Assembly: GCA_008638375.1 (NCBI GenBank)
Contig: CM018038.1
Coordinates: 14,964,515 to 15,028,514 of the forward strand
DNA: 64,000 bases
DNA from: Nyssa sinensis
Lineage: Eukaryota; Streptophyta; Magnoliopsida; Cornales; Nyssaceae
Direction: 5' to 3'
Shown here: positions 60,085-64,000 of the stretch, in pieces
Layout: the number at the start of each line of letters is the position of its first letter
How positions within the stretch are numbered: position 1 is the stretch's first letter
Program-made: the position numbers and the translations under genes
The notes under the pieces: model-generated
The model's input: the letters and a program-made list of their open reading frames with translations, nothing else
What the model was told of the DNA's origin: nothing
The model's database searches: none

Positions 60085-60510
60085 TTGAAAATTTGATTTC
60101 AGAAATTCTAATTAGAGGCGAGTTCGGGTAGGGTAATTTGGGTTGGTTTTACCGGTTTTACGACCACTCAACCCGTATCCAATCAACCCCCTTGGGTTTC
60201 AATGAAATGCAAAAGTAACATGAAAAACATGGTCTTAATGGAATAATTATCCCCTTTTATATGGTAACTAAGTGATTGCATTTTTCTAAAACCCTAGCAA
60301 ATAAGAAGGTAATGTTATTTTATAATTGTTTGCTTCGACAAATAAATAATTACATTCAATTAGAAATAATAATGTAACATTTAAATTTTAATTAAATAAA
60401 TAAATAATCATAAAATATTTGTACAACAAATTTATATGACATAAATTAATACAACATTTCACCAATTATATATGGAGTTAAGAATGTTGCTTTCGTTACT
60501 TGAGATCTTC

Positions 60511-60968
60511 CCTGTTTGTTTATAAATTCAAAAACAAATTTTCTCATTTCATTATTTGAAAATTTGTTTGTTTAGTTATGTTCTAAAACATAATTCTAAA
60601 CATTATTTTGAAAGTATTCTGAATATCGTTTGCATTCCATTTTTTCTTTTCTTTTTTTCATAATTTGACTATTTTTTACATAACATTTTTAAAACTTTAA
60701 AATAATTACTAAATTGCTCTATGATCCTGAAAAATATGAAATCAAATTTCAAATCCAAATGTATTTTCATAATTTTGTTATCAAAAATTTAAATTCAAAC
60801 ATTATATCCAAACGCATTTTCAGAATTTTTAACTCAGAAACTGAATTCTCATTAGTATAACCAAACTCATTTTTGCAGTTTTCAAAAAATCAATTATAAA
60901 ATTCTAAAACAAATTTCAGAAACATTTTTTAGAAAATCATATCTGAATCACTATCCAAACGCACAGGA
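60511..60968. repeat. MITE-like element of the GTTTGGATAGTGATTCAGAT family
   Basis: The right end, reverse complemented, reads CCTGTGCGTTTGGATAGTGA followed by TTCAGATATGATTTT. The left end reads CCTGTTTGTTTATAAATTCA. The same subterminal motif occurs at 62498-62520 and, weaker, at 45035-45060. AT-rich and non-coding. No target-site duplication was recognised. Confidence 0.5.
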
Positions 60969-61808
60969 CATCATGTATTTATTATAAATAATTAATTACT
61001 AATGATGTGACATGTAAAAAAAAAAGTATTAGAAATAAGTCTTGTTCCAGCCTTTGTGATGTAATAACTGCATGCATGACTTGTATGTGCTACTCACTTT
61101 ATGCAAATTTAAATTTTGCATATGCTTCAATATTTTTCATGAAATTAAGGAATTTGAAATTTTTATTTCCCAACTCAAACTAAAATAGGTTCAGATAACA
61201 TATGTCTAATGTAATCTATTTAAACATTCTTTTATCTTTCAAATGACTAGTTCACGTGATAAATAAAATTAGTTAGTTTTTAATATAATAACAGAAAATA
61301 CAAGAAGTATTAGTTAGATGATGTAATTAAATGTATGCTTCTAAAACAAAAAGAATGATAAAACATAATTATTGTAATAGACTCGAATGAGTAGGGTAAA
61401 AGTCTAATTGTGTTTAACTACTTTCAAATACTGAAATTATTGAATTATCTTAGGAAAAACCGATTATTGAAGGAAAAAAATAGTTACCGTTGGTTAATTT
61501 TCAAATAGCTCAAACCTAACTCATTACATACAACAGCCCGGGTTCGGGCATGGGTTGGACTCGGAACCGTTATAGGAATGGATCACTGCTTGCTCCATCT
61601 ATGTGCCACTTCTGTAATTTAAGAACACAAAGAGGGACATAAAAGGTCAAAACGACCAGCCTTGGAAGTTGGAACGTTGAATTGTGTACAATGGATCCAA
61701 AACCAACACGGCAAGTCGACAATTGACCCAAGCGATGTCTTTATGTGATAGGAGTTGTGATGCGACACGTGTTTGGTATGCGAATATTCTTTCCGTTCTA
61801 TAGGATAG

Positions 61809-61975
61809 AAGTGTGAAAAATTTGCATTCAAATTTCAAAGGATGTAACTTTTCAAATCTTAGCGTGATATATATTTTTTTTACATAATTAAGTGATTATT
61901 TGTGTGTCGGTGAATATTATATATATGGGTGTTGATAGATATAAGTGTGAAAAATATGCATTCAAATTTCAAAGG
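61809..61975. repeat. 33-bp direct repeat pair
   Basis: AAGTGTGAAAAATTTGCATT and the following 13 bases (61809-61841) recur at 61943-61975 with one mismatch, 134 bp apart. No known element is associated. Confidence 0.8.
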
Positions 61976-62346
61976 TTGATATTTTTTTGAATAGAGCAAA
62001 AATATTGTCATCGTGTTATTTTATTAATTTTTTTTATATGATATTGTGATTGTTTGAATATTAATGAATAAGAATTCTTGGTATATATGAATATAATAAT
62101 ATGATGTGGTGTTAGTATGACATTAAATTAATGACAAACGTAAAATCATGTAATTAATTTAATTCTGCTATATCAATGTCCAATTATTTAAAATGAAGAT
62201 TTGAGATACAAATTTAGGAAGAATATAATTTCTCATACGGGTGCTTGTCAATTTAGTTTATTGGTGCTAGTTAATTCAGTATCTTATGGTTGTTTGGGTG
62301 TTAATGAATACAGTCTCTTAATATATATAGGTGGAGTAATGCTACA

Positions 62347-62490
62347 CTTCCTAAATTTGTATTCTAAATTTTTATCTTAAGTGATGTGACATTAATATGG
62401 TGCTGAATTAATGTCAATACTTGAAATCATGTAATTAATGTGATTCTGTCATATCTGTACCACATTAGTTGAGATGCAAATTTAGGAAGA
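62347..62490. repeat. Short MITE with CTTCCTAAATTTG inverted ends
   Basis: CTTCCTAAATTTG at the left end is mirrored by CAAATTTAGGAAG at 62477-62489. The right two thirds repeat, in the same order, the motifs of 62104-62223 (ATCATGTAATTAAT, GATTCTG, ATACAAATTTAGGAAGAAT), so two copies lie in tandem orientation. The second copy abuts the GTTTGGATAG-type repeat at 62494. Confidence 0.6.
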
Positions 62491-64000
62491 ATAAGGCTGC
62501 GTTTGGATAGTGATTCAGATATAATTTTTTGAAAAAGTTTTTTGATATGATAATCTAAATTAAAAAAAAATTAAAAAAAATTAAAATTAATAATTTATTA
62601 AACACGTATCTCACATTTTGAAATTAAAAATCTTATTTTGAAAGTATAAACAAACATATCCTAACATTTTTCTTATGAGTGTTAGTTAATTCAGTTATTT
62701 AGTACTAATTAATTGAACATCTTAGTGTTAATCAATCAAATTTATTAAACTTATCTAGCATAATTATTATGAGAAGATTAAATTTAATAGCATCCGAATA
62801 GTAATATTAGCACAAAAAATAATTTAATTAAATATGGTTGGACGAAATTTCTTGCAGTAAATAAGCGGTGTAACTTTTTCCAGTTGTCGTGATGAGTTGA
62901 AAAAGAAAGGGTTGTCACTGTTGAAATTTACAAATTAGGATGTAGACCGCCCGTTTGCTTTGAAAGAGTTCTATTACGGGCCCATGCCATTACTTTGAAT
63001 AACCGTTCGGCCATTTTACAGAGCAAAATGTTGAATTTGCATTGCAAAGCTCCACTCTCTTTTTTTGTCCTTTTTCTTTTTTATGCAAAATAAAAAATAA
63101 CAAGAAAATTGTGATTAGTAAATGTTGAGTTGAGTCAAATCAAATTTTAGATTATTCAAGTTTAGTTTTATAAAATAAATTAACTTTAAATTTTGTCTAA
63201 ATTTGATTTGTTTATTTCTTCAACCCATCTCGAACGAACATCTACTCGAATTTTAAGTAGCTTATTTTTTTTATGTAAAGTATTAGACTACTCATTGGTT
63301 TATCAAGCCGAGCTCGATAAATTAATGAAATTCAAAATATGTTCAAGTTTGATTTATTTATTCCACGAGTCATTTCAAATGAGTTTCTAACAGAATAAAT
63401 CAGTAACCGAATCCGAATAACTTTATTCGATTTACAACCCTAAGATCTAGCAAAGCTGACTAAAAATAAAATATTGCTTTATGTCCTAAATTTTTATAAC
63501 CTAAATAATGTGGCAATAGATTATCAATAAAAATATTTATAATGTGTTTAAAATATTACCAATAATTTAATGCCAAATCATTTAAAATGTAAATTTTGAT
63601 AACAAAATTTAAAATGTTATTTAACATATCCGCAAACAAGAGAGGTTGCATTTCACTGGGTTGTCCAAGATGACTAAGATTGAATGCTAATTTTCTCACA
63701 TGTTAGATGCTATATAAGAGTTGTTGGAAAAAATGGATTATTTAAGCATAATTTTTGGTCATCTTTGAACCAAAATTAAAGTGCATCCCACATTATTTTA
63801 GGTGGGTCAACATGAAAATATGTTCTCTTCCATAAGGAGATCAAGAATATATATTGGATTGCTCAAAACATTAAAGAGTAAATGAGAAATTATTTCAAAA
63901 CATCACCACTTGAAAATGGTAACAACTTGTGAAAAGCTTGTGGAAATCTTATGTCCCACATAAGATGGGTATTTAGAACTTTAAAGAGTATATATATAAT

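Larger units (their letters stand above)
60100..64000. other. AT-rich intergenic region with MITE-like copies
   Basis: No gene is visible. The open frames at 61619-61831 and 63193-63390 have no family motif. Contents are MITE-like sequences at about 60511-60968, 62104-62225, 62347-62490 and 62494-62665, and a 33-bp direct repeat at 61809/61943. The last 1.3 kb show nothing recognisable. Confidence 0.6.

Noticed and set aside
59713..60096. 127-residue plus-strand open frame over the MSL 5' region
   Set aside because: It overlaps the predicted MSL leader and promoter on the opposite strand, shows no domain, and its composition follows CT-rich leader sequence read in antisense.

Overview
The window is nuclear DNA from a flowering plant, most likely a woody eudicot or other angiosperm with transposon-rich introns. 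The evidence is split genes with plant-type introns, three plant protein families, and plant copia, LINE, hAT, Stowaway-like and Au-SINE sequences. There is no operon, CRISPR, phage or bacterial feature.

Layout: (1) Positions 1-2054 hold a 5'-truncated, frameshifted Ty1/copia pol fragment with its 3' LTR. (2) Positions 3541-4658 (+) hold the last three coding exons of a MADS-box gene of the SVP/AGL24 (StMADS11) type; its MADS and K-box exons are not visible. (3) Positions 4659-8145 are intergenic and contain a diverged 260-bp direct repeat pair. (4) Positions 8341-44870 (+) hold a ULP2-type SUMO protease gene: sixteen exons encode about 952 residues, spread over 36.5 kb because the introns are packed with mobile elements. 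(5) Positions 45755-56604 (-) hold a plastid mechanosensitive channel gene (MSL2/MSL3 type): thirteen coding exons, 724 residues, convergent with ULP2. Its leader probably reaches about 59.9 kb. (6) Positions 60100-64000 are AT-rich intergenic DNA with MITE-like copies.

Both complete genes were assembled by hand. Every exon joins in frame at GT-AG sites, except one GC-AG intron in ULP2. The order of the His, Asp, Gln and Cys catalytic residues supports an intact protease, and the channel retains its membrane core, beta domain and conserved tail motif. The three genes act in separate processes (floral or dormancy transcription, SUMO removal, plastid osmotic control), and nothing in the sequence links them functionally.

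No previously undescribed biological system was found. The most informative observations are well-defined transposon insertions with target-site duplications (two members of one hAT family, a third hAT-like element, a MULE-like MITE ending 19 bp before an exon, a truncated Au-SINE), a LINE nested inside another LINE, the in-frame GC-AG intron, and an 87-bp tandem duplication in the ULP2 tail.
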